A stretch of DNA of 64,000 nucleotides, from the NCBI RefSeq assembly GCF_016839145.1, contig NZ_CP069303.1:2542001-2606000 (forward strand), read 5' to 3'. This document shows positions 1 to 8,644 of this stretch, piece after piece; position 1 is the first letter of the stretch; every line of letters starts with the position of its first letter. The DNA comes from Shinella sp. PSBB067 (GTDB lineage Bacteria > Pseudomonadota > Alphaproteobacteria > Rhizobiales > Rhizobiaceae). The notes beneath the pieces are model-generated. The model did not search any database and was not told where the DNA came from. It saw only the letters and a program-made list of their open reading frames with translations. Both the position numbers and the translations under genes were made by a program.

Positions 1-174
1 CATCATCAGGTCGAGCAGGATCACGTTGATCAGACCGCCCTTGCGATCGAGCAGATCGAGACCGGCACGGCCGTTTTCCGCCATATGGGCGACATGGCCG
101 GCGCGTTCGATCATGTTCTTAAGAAGCCTGCGCTGGACAGGATCGTCATCGATGACAAGAATATGGGCCGTCAC
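1..174 (-). CDS. Response regulator, N-terminal receiver fragment (runs off the window)
   Basis: Reading the minus strand from a GTG at 174 gives 58 residues that continue past base 1. They form the start of a CheY-like receiver domain: hydrophobic strand ILVIDDDP with acidic residues 9-11, a basic helix with RRLLKNM, and the strand ILLDLMM whose Asp55 is the expected phosphorylation site. A strong Shine-Dalgarno (AAGGAGG) lies about 6 bases upstream of the GTG, which fixes the start. The output domain is outside the window. Rhizobial proteins with this N-terminus are often sigma-54-dependent NtrC-type regulators, but that cannot be tested here. Confidence 0.75.
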   Translation of the reverse strand, partial: MTAHILVIDDDPVQRRLLKNMIERAGHVAHMAENGRAGLDLLDRKGGLINVILLDLMM

Positions 175-339
175 TGGAACCTCCTTGCCGAAGGCGCGCG
201 TCATGCACGCCCTGGGGAACTGGATACCAGCGGACCATGGCAGAAAGGGTTGAACATGCCGTTTTGAGAAAGGCTTGCATTTTAACCAACGCCGACGCAA
301 GCAAGGAACCCGCCCTGCCCACCAGGAAGAGAGATACCG

Positions 340-2193
340 ATGACCCGCACTTTCCTTGAACCCCGGATCGATTTCGCGACCGCGGAGGCCGCCGCCGGCG
401 CCGGGCTGGGCGACCTGCCCGGCTGGAACCTTACCGACCTCTACCCCGCGCCGGCCTCGCCCGAATTCAAGGCCGACATGCAGAAGGCCGAGGCGGATTC
501 GCTCGCCTTCGAGGCGAAGTGGAAGGGCAATCTCGACGCCGCAACGGAAAAGACGGGCGACGAAGGCATCGGCGCGGCCGTCCGCGAGTTCGAGGCTCTG
601 GAAGACGTGATGGGCCGCCTCATCTCCTTCGCAGGCCTTACCTATTTCACCAACACGACCGAGCCGGCGAACGGCAAGTTCTATGGCGACGTGCAGGCCA
701 AGCTGACCGATCTCGGCGCGCATCTCCTGTTTTTCTCCCTTGAACTCAACAGGATAGAAGACGAGCGCATCGAGGCGGCGCTGGCGAACGACGCCCTTGC
801 CGCCCATTACCGCCCCTGGATCGAGGACCTGCGCAAGGACAAGCCCTACCAGCTCGACGACAGGACCGAACAGCTCTTCCTTGAAAAGTCGATGACGGGC
901 GCTGCCGCCTGGAACCGCCTCTTCGACGAGACGATGGCCTCGTTGCGCTACACGATCGACGGCGAGGAACTGCCGCTGGAAATCGCCCTCAACCAGCTCC
1001 AGTCGCCGGACGGCGAGGCGCGCCGCAAGGCCGCCGAGGCGCTGGCGAAGACCTTCAAGGACAATATCCGCACCTTCACGCTGATCACCAACACGCTCGC
1101 CAAGGACAAGGAAATCGCCGACCGCTGGCGCGGCTTTGCCGACATCGCCGACAGCCGGCACCTTGCCAACCGCGTCGAGCCGGAGGTCGTCGCGGCGCTG
1201 GCGGAAGCCGTGCGCGAAGCGTATCCGCGCCTCTCCCATCGCTACTATGCGATGAAGGCGAAGTGGCTCGGAATGGAGCAGATGAACTACTGGGACCGCA
1301 ATGCGCCCCTTCCCGAGACACCTGACGCGACCATTCCATGGAATGAGGCGCGCGACACCGTGCTCTCCGCCTACAGCGCCTTCGCACCGGAAATGGCGGC
1401 CATCGCCAGGGACTTCTTCGACAAGGGCTGGATCGACGCGCCTGTGCGCCCCGGCAAGGCCCCGGGCGCCTTCGCCCACCCGACCGTGCCCTCCGCGCAC
1501 CCTTACGTACTCGTCAACTACATGGGCAAGCCGCGCGACGTGATGACGCTCGCCCACGAGCTCGGCCATGGCGTGCACCAGGTTCTGGCCGGCGGCCAGG
1601 GCGCGCTGATGGCTTCGACGCCGCTTACGCTCGCCGAGACCGCCTCCGTCTTCGGCGAGATGCTGACCTTCCGCAGCCTCCTCGACAAGACGAAGGACAA
1701 GCGCGAGCGCAAGGCGATGCTCGCCCAGAAGGTCGAGGACATGATCAACACGGTCGTGCGCCAGATCGCCTTCTACGAATTCGAGCGCAAGGTACACACC
1801 GCCCGCAAAGAGGGCGAACTGACCAGCGACCAGATCGGCGAACTGTGGCTTTCCGTGCAGGGCGAAAGCCTCGGCCCGGCGATCCGCATTTCCGAGGGCT
1901 ACGAGACCTACTGGGCCTATATCCCCCACTTCATCCACTCGCCCTTCTACGTCTATGCCTATGCCTTCGGCGATTGCCTGGTGAACTCGCTCTATGCCGT
2001 CTACCAACAGGCCGGGTCCGGCTTCCAGGCGAAGTATTTCGACCTGCTCAAGGCCGGCTGCACCAAGCATCACACCGAACTCCTCAAGCCCTTCGGCCTC
2101 GATGCGAGCGATCCGTCGTTCTGGAGCAAGGGACTGTCGATGATCGAGGGGCTGATCGACGAACTGGAAGCGCTTGATAAGGCGTCATCTTAA
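340..2193 (+). CDS. pepF: M3-family oligoendopeptidase F
   Basis: A 617-residue cytoplasmic zinc metallopeptidase of family M3, which degrades oligopeptides and is not expected to attack folded proteins. The zinc motif HELGH is at residues 406-410, and the third ligand is probably Glu433 in LAETASVFGE, the usual spacing for PepF-type enzymes. The N-terminal half is the mainly helical substrate-channel domain. There is no signal peptide. The ATG at 340 is preceded by a purine-rich ribosome site (AGGAAGAGAG). Length is normal for rhizobial PepF. pabB starts 18 bases after the stop, so co-transcription is possible although the functions are unrelated. Confidence 0.92.
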   Translation: MTRTFLEPRIDFATAEAAAGAGLGDLPGWNLTDLYPAPASPEFKADMQKAEADSLAFEAKWKGNLDAATEKTGDEGIGAAVREFEALEDVMGRLISFAGLTYFTNTTEPANGKFYGDVQAKLTDLGAHLLFFSLELNRIEDERIEAALANDALAAHYRPWIEDLRKDKPYQLDDRTEQLFLEKSMTGAAAWNRLFDETMASLRYTIDGEELPLEIALNQLQSPDGEARRKAAEALAKTFKDNIRTFTLITNTLAKDKEIADRWRGFADIADSRHLANRVEPEVVAALAEAVREAYPRLSHRYYAMKAKWLGMEQMNYWDRNAPLPETPDATIPWNEARDTVLSAYSAFAPEMAAIARDFFDKGWIDAPVRPGKAPGAFAHPTVPSAHPYVLVNYMGKPRDVMTLAHELGHGVHQVLAGGQGALMASTPLTLAETASVFGEMLTFRSLLDKTKDKRERKAMLAQKVEDMINTVVRQIAFYEFERKVHTARKEGELTSDQIGELWLSVQGESLGPAIRISEGYETYWAYIPHFIHSPFYVYAYAFGDCLVNSLYAVYQQAGSGFQAKYFDLLKAGCTKHHTELLKPFGLDASDPSFWSKGLSMIEGLIDELEALDKASS

Positions 2194-2211
2194 AAGAAGC
2201 CGGATGCCCGC

Positions 2212-3369
2212 ATGACCGACCGCGAACGCTTTGTGCTCCTCAGGGACGACCGTGAGGACCGGACGGTGGTTTTCGCCGATCCGCTCGCGGTCGTCACCGT
2301 GCGCGAGCGCGCCGGCTTCGAGCCCGCCTTCGCGGCCCTGCAGGCGGCCCATGAAAAGGGCCACTGGATCGCCGGCTTCATGAGCTACGAGGCCGGCCAT
2401 CTCTTCGAGAGGAAGCTGGCCCCGCTCGCGGTGGAAAACCGCCCGACCCCGCTGATGAGCTTCGGCATCTTCGAGAAGCCGGCGGAGGACCACCCGCTCG
2501 CCACCCCGCGCCAGCGCGTCGAGAACGAGCCCTTCCTCACCGAGCCGAAGGCGGACTGGAGTTTCGAGGCCTATCGCAGCCGCTTCGATCGCCTGCACCA
2601 GCACCTGCGGCAGGGCGACTGCTACCAGGCAAACCTCACCATGCCGATCCGCGCCCGCTGGAGCGGCGACCCGCTCGCCGCCTTCTGGTCGCTGATCGAG
2701 CGCCAGCCGGTGCGCTACGGCGCCTTCGTCTCGCTCGACGGCCCGAAACTGCTTTCCCGCTCGCCGGAACTCTTCTTCGACATCGGCAAGGACGGCTGGA
2801 TCGAGACGCATCCGATGAAGGGCACCGCGCCGCGTGGGAGCAATGCTGCCGAGGACGAGCACATCGTCGCCGCCATGCAGGCCGATCCGAAGACGCAGGC
2901 GGAAAACCGCATGATCGTCGACCTGCTGCGCAACGACATCTCGCGCATCACCGAGGTTGGCACGCTCCACGTCCCGAAACTCTTCGCCGTCGAGACCTAC
3001 CCGACCGTGCACCAGATGGTGAGCCACGTCCGGGCGAAGCTCACACCCGGCACCTCCCTCCGCGACATCTTCGCCGCCCTCTTTCCCTGCGGCTCCATCA
3101 CCGGCGCACCGAAGATGCGCGCCATGGAGATCCTGCACGATCTGGAGGACGGCCCGCGCGACGCCTATTGCGGCGCCATCGGCATGATCGCCCCCGACGG
3201 CACCATGCGCTTCAACGTCGCCATCCGCACCATCTCGCTCTTCGACGACGGCAACGCCGTCTTCAACGTCGGCGGCGGCATCGTCTTCGATTCTACCGCC
3301 GAGGCGGAATATGAGGAATGCCTGCTGAAGGCGCGCTTCGCAGTGGGGGACCAATGGATATCTCGCTGA
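2212..3369 (+). CDS. pabB: Aminodeoxychorismate synthase component I
   Basis: A 385-residue chorismate-binding enzyme that converts chorismate and ammonia or glutamine-derived nitrogen to 4-amino-4-deoxychorismate for p-aminobenzoate and folate synthesis. Diagnostic motifs are SPELFF, PMKGTAPRG (the lysine that marks PabB-type rather than anthranilate synthases), DLLRND and PCGSITGAPK. The protein lacks most of the tryptophan-binding N-terminal region seen in E. coli PabB, as is common for the shorter alphaproteobacterial form. The stop overlaps the start of pabC by 16 bases, so the two are translationally coupled. No glutaminase (pabA) is nearby. Confidence 0.9.
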   Translation: MTDRERFVLLRDDREDRTVVFADPLAVVTVRERAGFEPAFAALQAAHEKGHWIAGFMSYEAGHLFERKLAPLAVENRPTPLMSFGIFEKPAEDHPLATPRQRVENEPFLTEPKADWSFEAYRSRFDRLHQHLRQGDCYQANLTMPIRARWSGDPLAAFWSLIERQPVRYGAFVSLDGPKLLSRSPELFFDIGKDGWIETHPMKGTAPRGSNAAEDEHIVAAMQADPKTQAENRMIVDLLRNDISRITEVGTLHVPKLFAVETYPTVHQMVSHVRAKLTPGTSLRDIFAALFPCGSITGAPKMRAMEILHDLEDGPRDAYCGAIGMIAPDGTMRFNVAIRTISLFDDGNAVFNVGGGIVFDSTAEAEYEECLLKARFAVGDQWISR

Positions 3370-4232
3370 TCGAGACCCTGCGCTGGGAACCCGGCACGGG
3401 CTTCGTGCGGCTGGAGCGGCATCTGGCGCGGCTGGCGCAGTCGGCGGAGGCGCTCGGATTGCCGGGCGCAGAAAAAGCAAGAGATGCCCTGTTCGCTGCT
3501 CTACCCCCCTCTGCCCTGCCGGGCATCTCCCCCGCTCTGGAAACGGCTCGTCCATATGAAGGGAAATCCGCGCCACATCCCCTTCTCCCCTCGGGGATAA
3601 GGGGCCGGCAGGCGGATGAGGGGGATGCCGGAGAGCGGATGACATCCCCCCTCATCCGACCCTCCGGGCCACCTTCTCCCCGAGGGGAGAAGGGAACGAG
3701 CGGCAACGCCGAGCCTCATATGCAGTCGCTCAGCCCTATGGATCGCATGGCAGAGGGCGATGCACCGCAATCGCCACCCTTCCGCATCCGCCTCGAACTC
3801 TTCCCCGACGGCCGGATCGACGTGCAGACCGCCGCCTTCACACCCCTTGCGGCGGATGCGGTCTGGCGCGTAAAGCTCGCCGCCACCCGCCTCTCCTCCA
3901 CCGACCCGCTGCTGCGCCACAAGACATCCCGCCGCGCCCTCTACGCCGCGGCCCGCGCCGAATTCCCCGCGGCCGACGCCGACGAGGTCATCCTCCTCAA
4001 CGAACGCGGCGAACTCTGCGAGGGCACCATCACCTCGCTGTTCCTCGACGACGGCACCGGCCCGCTGAAGACGCCGCCGCTCGGCTCGGGCCTGCTGGCC
4101 GGCGTGCTGCGCGAGGAGCTGCTGGAAACCGGCAGGGCCATCGAGGCGGTGCTGCGGCCGGAGGACCTTGCCGGCGGCACGATCCTCGCCGGCAATTCGC
4201 TGCGGGGCCTGATCCGCTGCGTCCCCGCCTGA
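3354..4232 (+). CDS. pabC: Aminodeoxychorismate lyase (class IV aminotransferase fold) with an in-frame repeat insertion
   Basis: This PLP enzyme releases pyruvate from aminodeoxychorismate to give p-aminobenzoate. The 292-residue reading starts at the ATG at 3354, which has a GTGGGGGA ribosome site and overlaps pabB. Conserved parts are the N-terminal MDISLIETLRW, the PLP lysine in LLRHKTSRR, and NERGELCEGT with ILAGNSLRG near the C-terminus. Residues of about 50-140, encoded by roughly 3500-3775, match no enzyme core. They are rich in Pro, Gly and Ser and are encoded by a palindromic repeat. Removing them leaves about 205 residues, the usual size of this family in rhizobia as I recall it. 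The frame is open throughout, so the gene is probably functional with an added surface loop. Confidence 0.85.
   Translation: MDISLIETLRWEPGTGFVRLERHLARLAQSAEALGLPGAEKARDALFAALPPSALPGISPALETARPYEGKSAPHPLLPSGIRGRQADEGDAGERMTSPLIRPSGPPSPRGEKGTSGNAEPHMQSLSPMDRMAEGDAPQSPPFRIRLELFPDGRIDVQTAAFTPLAADAVWRVKLAATRLSSTDPLLRHKTSRRALYAAARAEFPAADADEVILLNERGELCEGTITSLFLDDGTGPLKTPPLGSGLLAGVLREELLETGRAIEAVLRPEDLAGGTILAGNSLRGLIRCVPA
3579..3694. repeat. Large palindromic repeat inserted inside pabC
   Basis: Two copies of one roughly 50-bp unit face each other. The left arm (3579-3627) begins CCCCTTCTCCCC and ends CGGATGAGGGGGATG; the right arm (3643-3694) reads CATCCCCCC and ends GGGGAGAAGG, which is the reverse complement with a few changes. 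Each arm holds its own small palindrome (CCTTCTCCCC-GA-GGGGAGAAGG at 3672-3693). As I recall, units of this kind are abundant between genes in rhizobia; here one is inside a coding frame. A related segment (CCCCCCTCTGCC...GGGCATCTCCCCC) lies just upstream near 3505-3533 and resembles bases 17643-17670. Confidence 0.85.
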
Positions 4233-4382
4233 GGCGGCGACGGCGGCTTAAGCATATCGCCGCAGAAATACTTGGCCGCCCTTTATTGTGACAGAAATCT
4301 GTGCTCTAGCGCTGGCATACTATGCTAAGGGGCCTTCGAGCCCTGATTTTCAGCGCAAAGCGGCCGTCCGCAGGAGACCCAA

Positions 4383-5834
4383 ATGGCAGACAGCACCTAT
4401 CCGGTATATGGCGAAATCACCGGCCCGATCGTGATGATCGGTTTCGGCTCCATCGGCCGCGGCACGCTGCCGCTGATCGAGCGCCACTTCAAATACGACC
4501 GGAACCGGCTGATCGTCATCGAGCCGCGCGAGGACGCCGCCGACGCCGAGATCTATGCCCGCCACGGCGCCCGCCACATCAAGACGCACGTCACCCGCGA
4601 GAACTACAAGGACCTGCTGAAGCCGCTCCTCACGGAAGGCGAAGGCCAGGCCTTCTGCGTCAACCTCTCCGTCGATACCGGCTCGCTCGACCTCATCAAG
4701 TTCTGCCGCAAGCTGGACGTGCTCTATATCGATACCGTCGTCGAGCCTTGGCTCGGCTTCTATTTCGACAAGAACATGAAGAACGCCGACCGCACGAACT
4801 ATGCCCTGCGCGAGACCGTGCGCAAGGAGAAGGAAAAGCACCCCGGCGGCACGACGGCGATCTCCACCTGCGGCGCAAATCCCGGCATGGTCTCCTGGTT
4901 CGTCAAGCAGGCGCTGCTGAACCTTGCCAGGGACCTCGAAATCAAGTTCGAGGAGCCCGCGCAGGACGATCGCGAAGGCTGGGCCAAGCTGATGAAGAAG
5001 GCCGGCGTCAAGGGCGTGCACATCGCCGAGCGCGACACCCAGCGCACCAAGAACCCCAAGCCCTTCAACACCTTCTGGAACACCTGGTCGGTCGAGGGCT
5101 TCATCTCGGAAGGCCTCCAGCCTGCCGAGCTCGGCTGGGGCACCCATGAGAAGTGGATGCCGAAGAACGCCAAGAAGCAGAAGAAGGGTTGCAAGGCCGC
5201 CATCTACCTGGAGCAGCCCGGCGCCAACACGCGCGTGCGCTCCTGGTGCCCGACGCCCGGCCCGCAATACGGCTTCCTCGTCACCCACAACGAATCGATC
5301 TCGATCGCCGACTACTTCACGGTCCGCGACAAGGACGGCGACGTCGCCTACCGCCCGACCTGCCACTATGCCTACCATCCCTGCAACGACGCCGTGCTGT
5401 CGCTGCACGAGATGTTCGGCAATGGCGGCCACCAGCAGCCTGTCCTGCACGTCCTCGACGAGAACGAGCTGGTCGACGGCGTCGACGAGCTCGGCGTGCT
5501 GCTCTACGGCCACGACAGGAACGCCTATTGGTACGGCTCGCGCCTGTCGCTGGAGGAGACCCGCCGCATCGCCCCCTACCAGAACGCGACCGGCCTGCAG
5601 GTAACCTCCGCCGTGCTCGCCGGCATGGTCTGGGCACTGGAGAACCCGAAGGCCGGCATCGTGGAAGCCGACGAGGTCGACTACAAGCGCTGCCTCGAAG
5701 TGCAGACGCCCTATCTCGGCCCGGTCGAGGGCCACTATACCGACTGGACCCCGCTCGACGGCCGCCCGGGCCTCTTCCCGGAAGACCTCGACACGAAGGA
5801 TCCGTGGCAGTTCAGGAACGTCCTCGTTCGCTGA
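4383..5834 (+). CDS. hss: Homospermidine synthase
   Basis: A 483-residue NAD-dependent enzyme that joins putrescine-derived aminobutyl units to form sym-homospermidine, the major polyamine of many rhizobia. The N-terminal Rossmann segment is visible as IVMIGFGSIGRGTLPL near residues 15-30. The rest matches the saccharopine-dehydrogenase-like fold of bacterial homospermidine synthases, with the conserved STCGANPGMVSWFV region. AGGAGA precedes the ATG at 4383 by about 7 bases. It stands alone behind about 150 bases of leader and ends in a clear terminator. Length is typical for the family. Confidence 0.93.
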   Translation: MADSTYPVYGEITGPIVMIGFGSIGRGTLPLIERHFKYDRNRLIVIEPREDAADAEIYARHGARHIKTHVTRENYKDLLKPLLTEGEGQAFCVNLSVDTGSLDLIKFCRKLDVLYIDTVVEPWLGFYFDKNMKNADRTNYALRETVRKEKEKHPGGTTAISTCGANPGMVSWFVKQALLNLARDLEIKFEEPAQDDREGWAKLMKKAGVKGVHIAERDTQRTKNPKPFNTFWNTWSVEGFISEGLQPAELGWGTHEKWMPKNAKKQKKGCKAAIYLEQPGANTRVRSWCPTPGPQYGFLVTHNESISIADYFTVRDKDGDVAYRPTCHYAYHPCNDAVLSLHEMFGNGGHQQPVLHVLDENELVDGVDELGVLLYGHDRNAYWYGSRLSLEETRRIAPYQNATGLQVTSAVLAGMVWALENPKAGIVEADEVDYKRCLEVQTPYLGPVEGHYTDWTPLDGRPGLFPEDLDTKDPWQFRNVLVR

Positions 5835-5854
5835 ACCGGCCTTTAACCGGAATG

Positions 5855-5890
5855 AAAGGCGCCCGCGGCAATCCGCGGGCGCTTCGCTTT
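5855..5890 (+). terminator. Rho-independent terminator after hss
   Basis: A perfect 10-bp stem (GCGCCCGCGG / CCGCGGGCGC) with a CAAT loop lies 20 bases after the hss stop and is followed by a T-rich tail (TTCGCTTT). Confidence 0.85.
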
Positions 5891-6003
5891 CAATGGGATA
5901 ATGCCTGACCGCCTGCCGGCGCGTCTTGCTTTCGACGCCTCTTCACGGCATGTTCGGGCAAACCGGACAGGTGGTTCGCACCGCGAGACCTTTGGAGAAT
6001 CAG

Positions 6004-6375
6004 ATGAAGCCAGTTGCAGCCCTGAGCCTGCTTGTCGCAGCCGCAGCCCTCGCATCGTGCCAGACGGAACCGGCACCGCGCAGCTTTCCGGTCGCCCAGC
6101 AGCCCATGCAGCAGGGCGTGGAGGGTTCATGGGTCGATCCGAACGGTATCGTCTCGTCCTTCACGGGCGGCACCTTCACCACGCGCACGACCGACACGAA
6201 CCAGCTCCTCGCTTCCGGCACCTACATCAAGACCTCGCCGACGCTGGTCGAGATCAACATGACCTCGCTGGTGCGCAACACGCAGTCCAAGGTCAATTGC
6301 GCGCTGGTCAATCCGCGCCAGCTCAACTGCACCACGGCCGAAGGCGCGCAGTTCTCGCTCTCGCGCCGCGCCTGA
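6004..6375 (+). CDS. omp10: Outer membrane lipoprotein of the Omp10 family
   Basis: A 123-residue exported lipoprotein. Residues 1-18 are a hydrophobic signal ending in the lipobox LASC, with Cys19 as the lipidated residue. The mature part carries [10 protein letters not shown], the TRTTDTNQ segment, [10 protein letters not shown] and [10 protein letters not shown], which closely follow the Brucella surface lipoprotein Omp10 as I know it. The ATG at 6004 follows TTGGAGAATC; an in-frame ATG at 5926 would put a non-hydrophobic tail before the signal and is rejected. The exact function of Omp10 is not established; it is an abundant envelope component in Brucella. The gene is followed by its own terminator. 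Confidence 0.88.
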   Translation: MKPVAALSLLVAAAALASCQTEPAPRSFPVAQQPMQQGVEGSWVDPNGIVSSFTGGTFTTRTTDTNQLLASGTYIKTSPTLVEINMTSLVRNTQSKVNCALVNPRQLNCTTAEGAQFSLSRRA

Positions 6376-6394
6376 GCCGGCGCTGGCATCCCGG

Positions 6395-6418
6395 AAAAGG
6401 GCCGCAAGGCCCTTTTTG
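6395..6418 (+). terminator. Rho-independent terminator after omp10
   Basis: Stem AAAAGGGCC / GGCCCTTTT with a GCAA tetraloop and a T run, 20 bases beyond the omp10 stop. Confidence 0.9.
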
Positions 6419-6575
6419 CGTTTCGAGCCGGGTGGCGAAAGGGCCTGTCTTTTCGCTTGAAGTTGCCTCCGACCGGTGAAAACATCCACCGGCCGGCTGT
6501 CATGTTTCCGGTTTATTGGGAAAGGCGCAGCCCCTTCCGCGTCTTCGGCCGCGGGCAAACGAGGAGAACAGGACC

Positions 6576-8519
6576 ATGACGCTTATCCGATCCGGCCTTT
6601 TGGCCGCCTCCCTCTTTGTGCTCTCCAGCGGTGCGGCATTCGCCGATTACGAGCTGAACATCCTGCATATCAACGACCTGCATTCGCGCATCGAATCGAT
6701 CAACAAGTTCGATTCGACCTGCTCGGCCGAGGAGGAAGGCAAGGGCGAGTGCTTCGGCGGCGTCGCGCGCCTGAAGGCCGCCATCGACGCCGAGCGCCAG
6801 AAGCTTTCCGGCAGGAACGTGCTGCTCCTCAATGCCGGCGACAATTTCCAGGGCTCGCTCTTCTACACGACCTACAAGGGCGCGGCGGAAGCCGAGTTCC
6901 TCAACCTCATGAACTTCGACGCGATGACCGTCGGCAACCATGAATTCGACGACAGCGAGGACGGCCTCGCCACCTTCCTCGACAAGGTCCAGTTCCCCGT
7001 CGTCACCGCCAATGTCGCGGCCGGCGCCAGCTCGAAGATCGGCGACCGCATCAAGCCCTTCATCGTCCTCGACAAAGGCGGCCAGAAGATCGGCATCGTC
7101 GGCGCGGTCGCCAACGACACGGAAGAACTCTCCTCTCCCGGCCCGAACGTGCTGATCGGCGACGATGTCGCCGACATCACCGCCGCCGTCGCCGAGTTGA
7201 AGAAGGAGGGCGTCGACAAGATCGTCGCGCTCACCCATGTCGGCTATCCGCGCGACCTCGCCGCCATCGCCAGGATCCCGGACGTCGACGTCGTGGTCGG
7301 CGGCCACTCCCACACCTTCCTTTCCAGTACGTCGGACAAGGCGGAAGGCCCCTACCCGACGATGGTCGACAATCCCGGCGGCTACAAGGTGCCCGTCGTG
7401 CAGGCCGGCGCCTATTCGAAATATCTCGGCAACCTGAAGGTCGTCTTCGACGATGCCGGCGTGGTGAAGGAAGCGACCGGCGAGCCGATCCTCGTCGATG
7501 CCTCCATCAAGCCGGACGAAGCGGTCCTTGCCCGGATCAAGGAACTGTCCGGCCCCATCGATGAGCTGAAGAACAAGATCGTCGCGGAAACCGCCGCGCC
7601 GATCGACGGCTCGCGCGAAACCTGCCGCGCCGCCGAATGCGCCATGGGCAACCTCGTTGCCGACGCCATCCTCGACCGCACGAAAAACCAGGGCATGACC
7701 GTCGCCATCACCAATGGCGGGGGGCTGCGTTCCTCCATCGATGCCGGGCCGGTCTCCACGGGCGAGGTGCTCTCGGTGCTGCCGTTCCAGAACACCGTCG
7801 CGACCTTCCAGCTCAAGGGCGCCGACCTCGTCGCCGCGCTCGAAAACGGCCTCGGCCAGATCGAGGAAGGCGCGGGCCGCTTCCCGCAGGTCTCCGGCCT
7901 GAAATACGCCTTCGACAAGTCGAAGCCGGCCGGCAGCCGGGTCGTCTCGGTCGAGGTGAAGGAGGGCGACGCCTTCGTGCCGCTCGACCCGGACAAGACC
8001 TACGGCGTCGCCTCCAACAACTACCTGCGTGCCGGTGGGGACGGCTACGCCATCTTCGCGAAGGCCGCCGTGAACCCCTATGACTTCGGCCCGAACCTGG
8101 AGCTCGTGGTCGCCGACTACCTCTCCGCCCACCGCCCCTACAAGCCCTATACCGACGGCCGCATCACCGAAGCCGCCGGCATGGCCGAAGGCGCAACCGG
8201 CACCGAGACGAAGCCGGCCACCACCGAAAAGGCGGCAGCGCCCGCCGACAGCGGCGCGACCTCGACGGAAGGCGCGGCGACGGACGGCGATACCGGGTCC
8301 GGCACCGCGACGACCGGATCGGAACCAGCCACCACGGCGGCCGAAAGCGGCGCCACGGCAGGCGGCAAGCATGTCATCGCACGCGGCGACACGCTCTGGG
8401 ATCTCGCCAAGGCCGCCTATGGCGATGGCACGCTGTGGCGCAGGATCGCCGAAGCCAACGGCAATCCGCGTCCGCGGGCCCTGCCCATCGGCAAGGAGCT
8501 CTCGATCCCGGCCGAATAA
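6576..8519 (+). CDS. Exported 5'-nucleotidase (UshA-like) with C-terminal LysM domain
   Basis: The 647-residue product starts at the ATG at 6576 with a GAGGAG ribosome site and has a signal peptide ending AAFA at residue 23. The metallophosphatase domain shows HINDLHSR, GDNFQGSLF, VGNHEFDD and GGHSHTF, the usual two-metal set. It is followed by the 5'-nucleotidase C-terminal domain with TNGGGLRSSI. A low-complexity linker rich in Thr, Ala, Glu and Gly (about residues 545-597) leads to a LysM module beginning HVIARGDTLWDLAK. It probably dephosphorylates nucleotides in the periplasm while held at peptidoglycan. UshA of E. coli has no LysM, so the fusion is noteworthy. It stands alone, with terminators on both sides. 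Confidence 0.88.
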   Translation: MTLIRSGLLAASLFVLSSGAAFADYELNILHINDLHSRIESINKFDSTCSAEEEGKGECFGGVARLKAAIDAERQKLSGRNVLLLNAGDNFQGSLFYTTYKGAAEAEFLNLMNFDAMTVGNHEFDDSEDGLATFLDKVQFPVVTANVAAGASSKIGDRIKPFIVLDKGGQKIGIVGAVANDTEELSSPGPNVLIGDDVADITAAVAELKKEGVDKIVALTHVGYPRDLAAIARIPDVDVVVGGHSHTFLSSTSDKAEGPYPTMVDNPGGYKVPVVQAGAYSKYLGNLKVVFDDAGVVKEATGEPILVDASIKPDEAVLARIKELSGPIDELKNKIVAETAAPIDGSRETCRAAECAMGNLVADAILDRTKNQGMTVAITNGGGLRSSIDAGPVSTGEVLSVLPFQNTVATFQLKGADLVAALENGLGQIEEGAGRFPQVSGLKYAFDKSKPAGSRVVSVEVKEGDAFVPLDPDKTYGVASNNYLRAGGDGYAIFAKAAVNPYDFGPNLELVVADYLSAHRPYKPYTDGRITEAAGMAEGATGTETKPATTEKAAAPADSGATSTEGAATDGDTGSGTATTGSEPATTAAESGATAGGKHVIARGDTLWDLAKAAYGDGTLWRRIAEANGNPRPRALPIGKELSIPAE

Positions 8520-8543
8520 GGACAATTTGTCTCCACTTTTTCC

Positions 8544-8580
8544 GCCGGTCCGGGCTTTCCCGGACCGGCATTTCTTTTTA
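8544..8580 (+). terminator. Rho-independent terminator after the 5'-nucleotidase gene
   Basis: Perfect 11-bp stem GCCGGTCCGGG / CCCGGACCGGC with a CTTT loop, followed by ATTTCTTTTT. Confidence 0.92.
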
Positions 8581-8644
8581 GAACCGTTCTGAACGAACCG
8601 GCCCCGCCGGGCAATGACGACAACCCGTACGCACAGGATCCACG

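Noticed and set aside
3318..3353. Earlier pabC start at 3318
   Set aside because: It would lie deeper in pabB without a ribosome site; the ATG at 3354 has GTGGGGGA and begins the conserved MDISLIETLRW.
4281..4326. Promoter for hss (TTGTGACA and CATACTATGCT)
   Set aside because: The boxes are not at a convincing spacing and match poorly; a promoter must be nearby, but I cannot place it.
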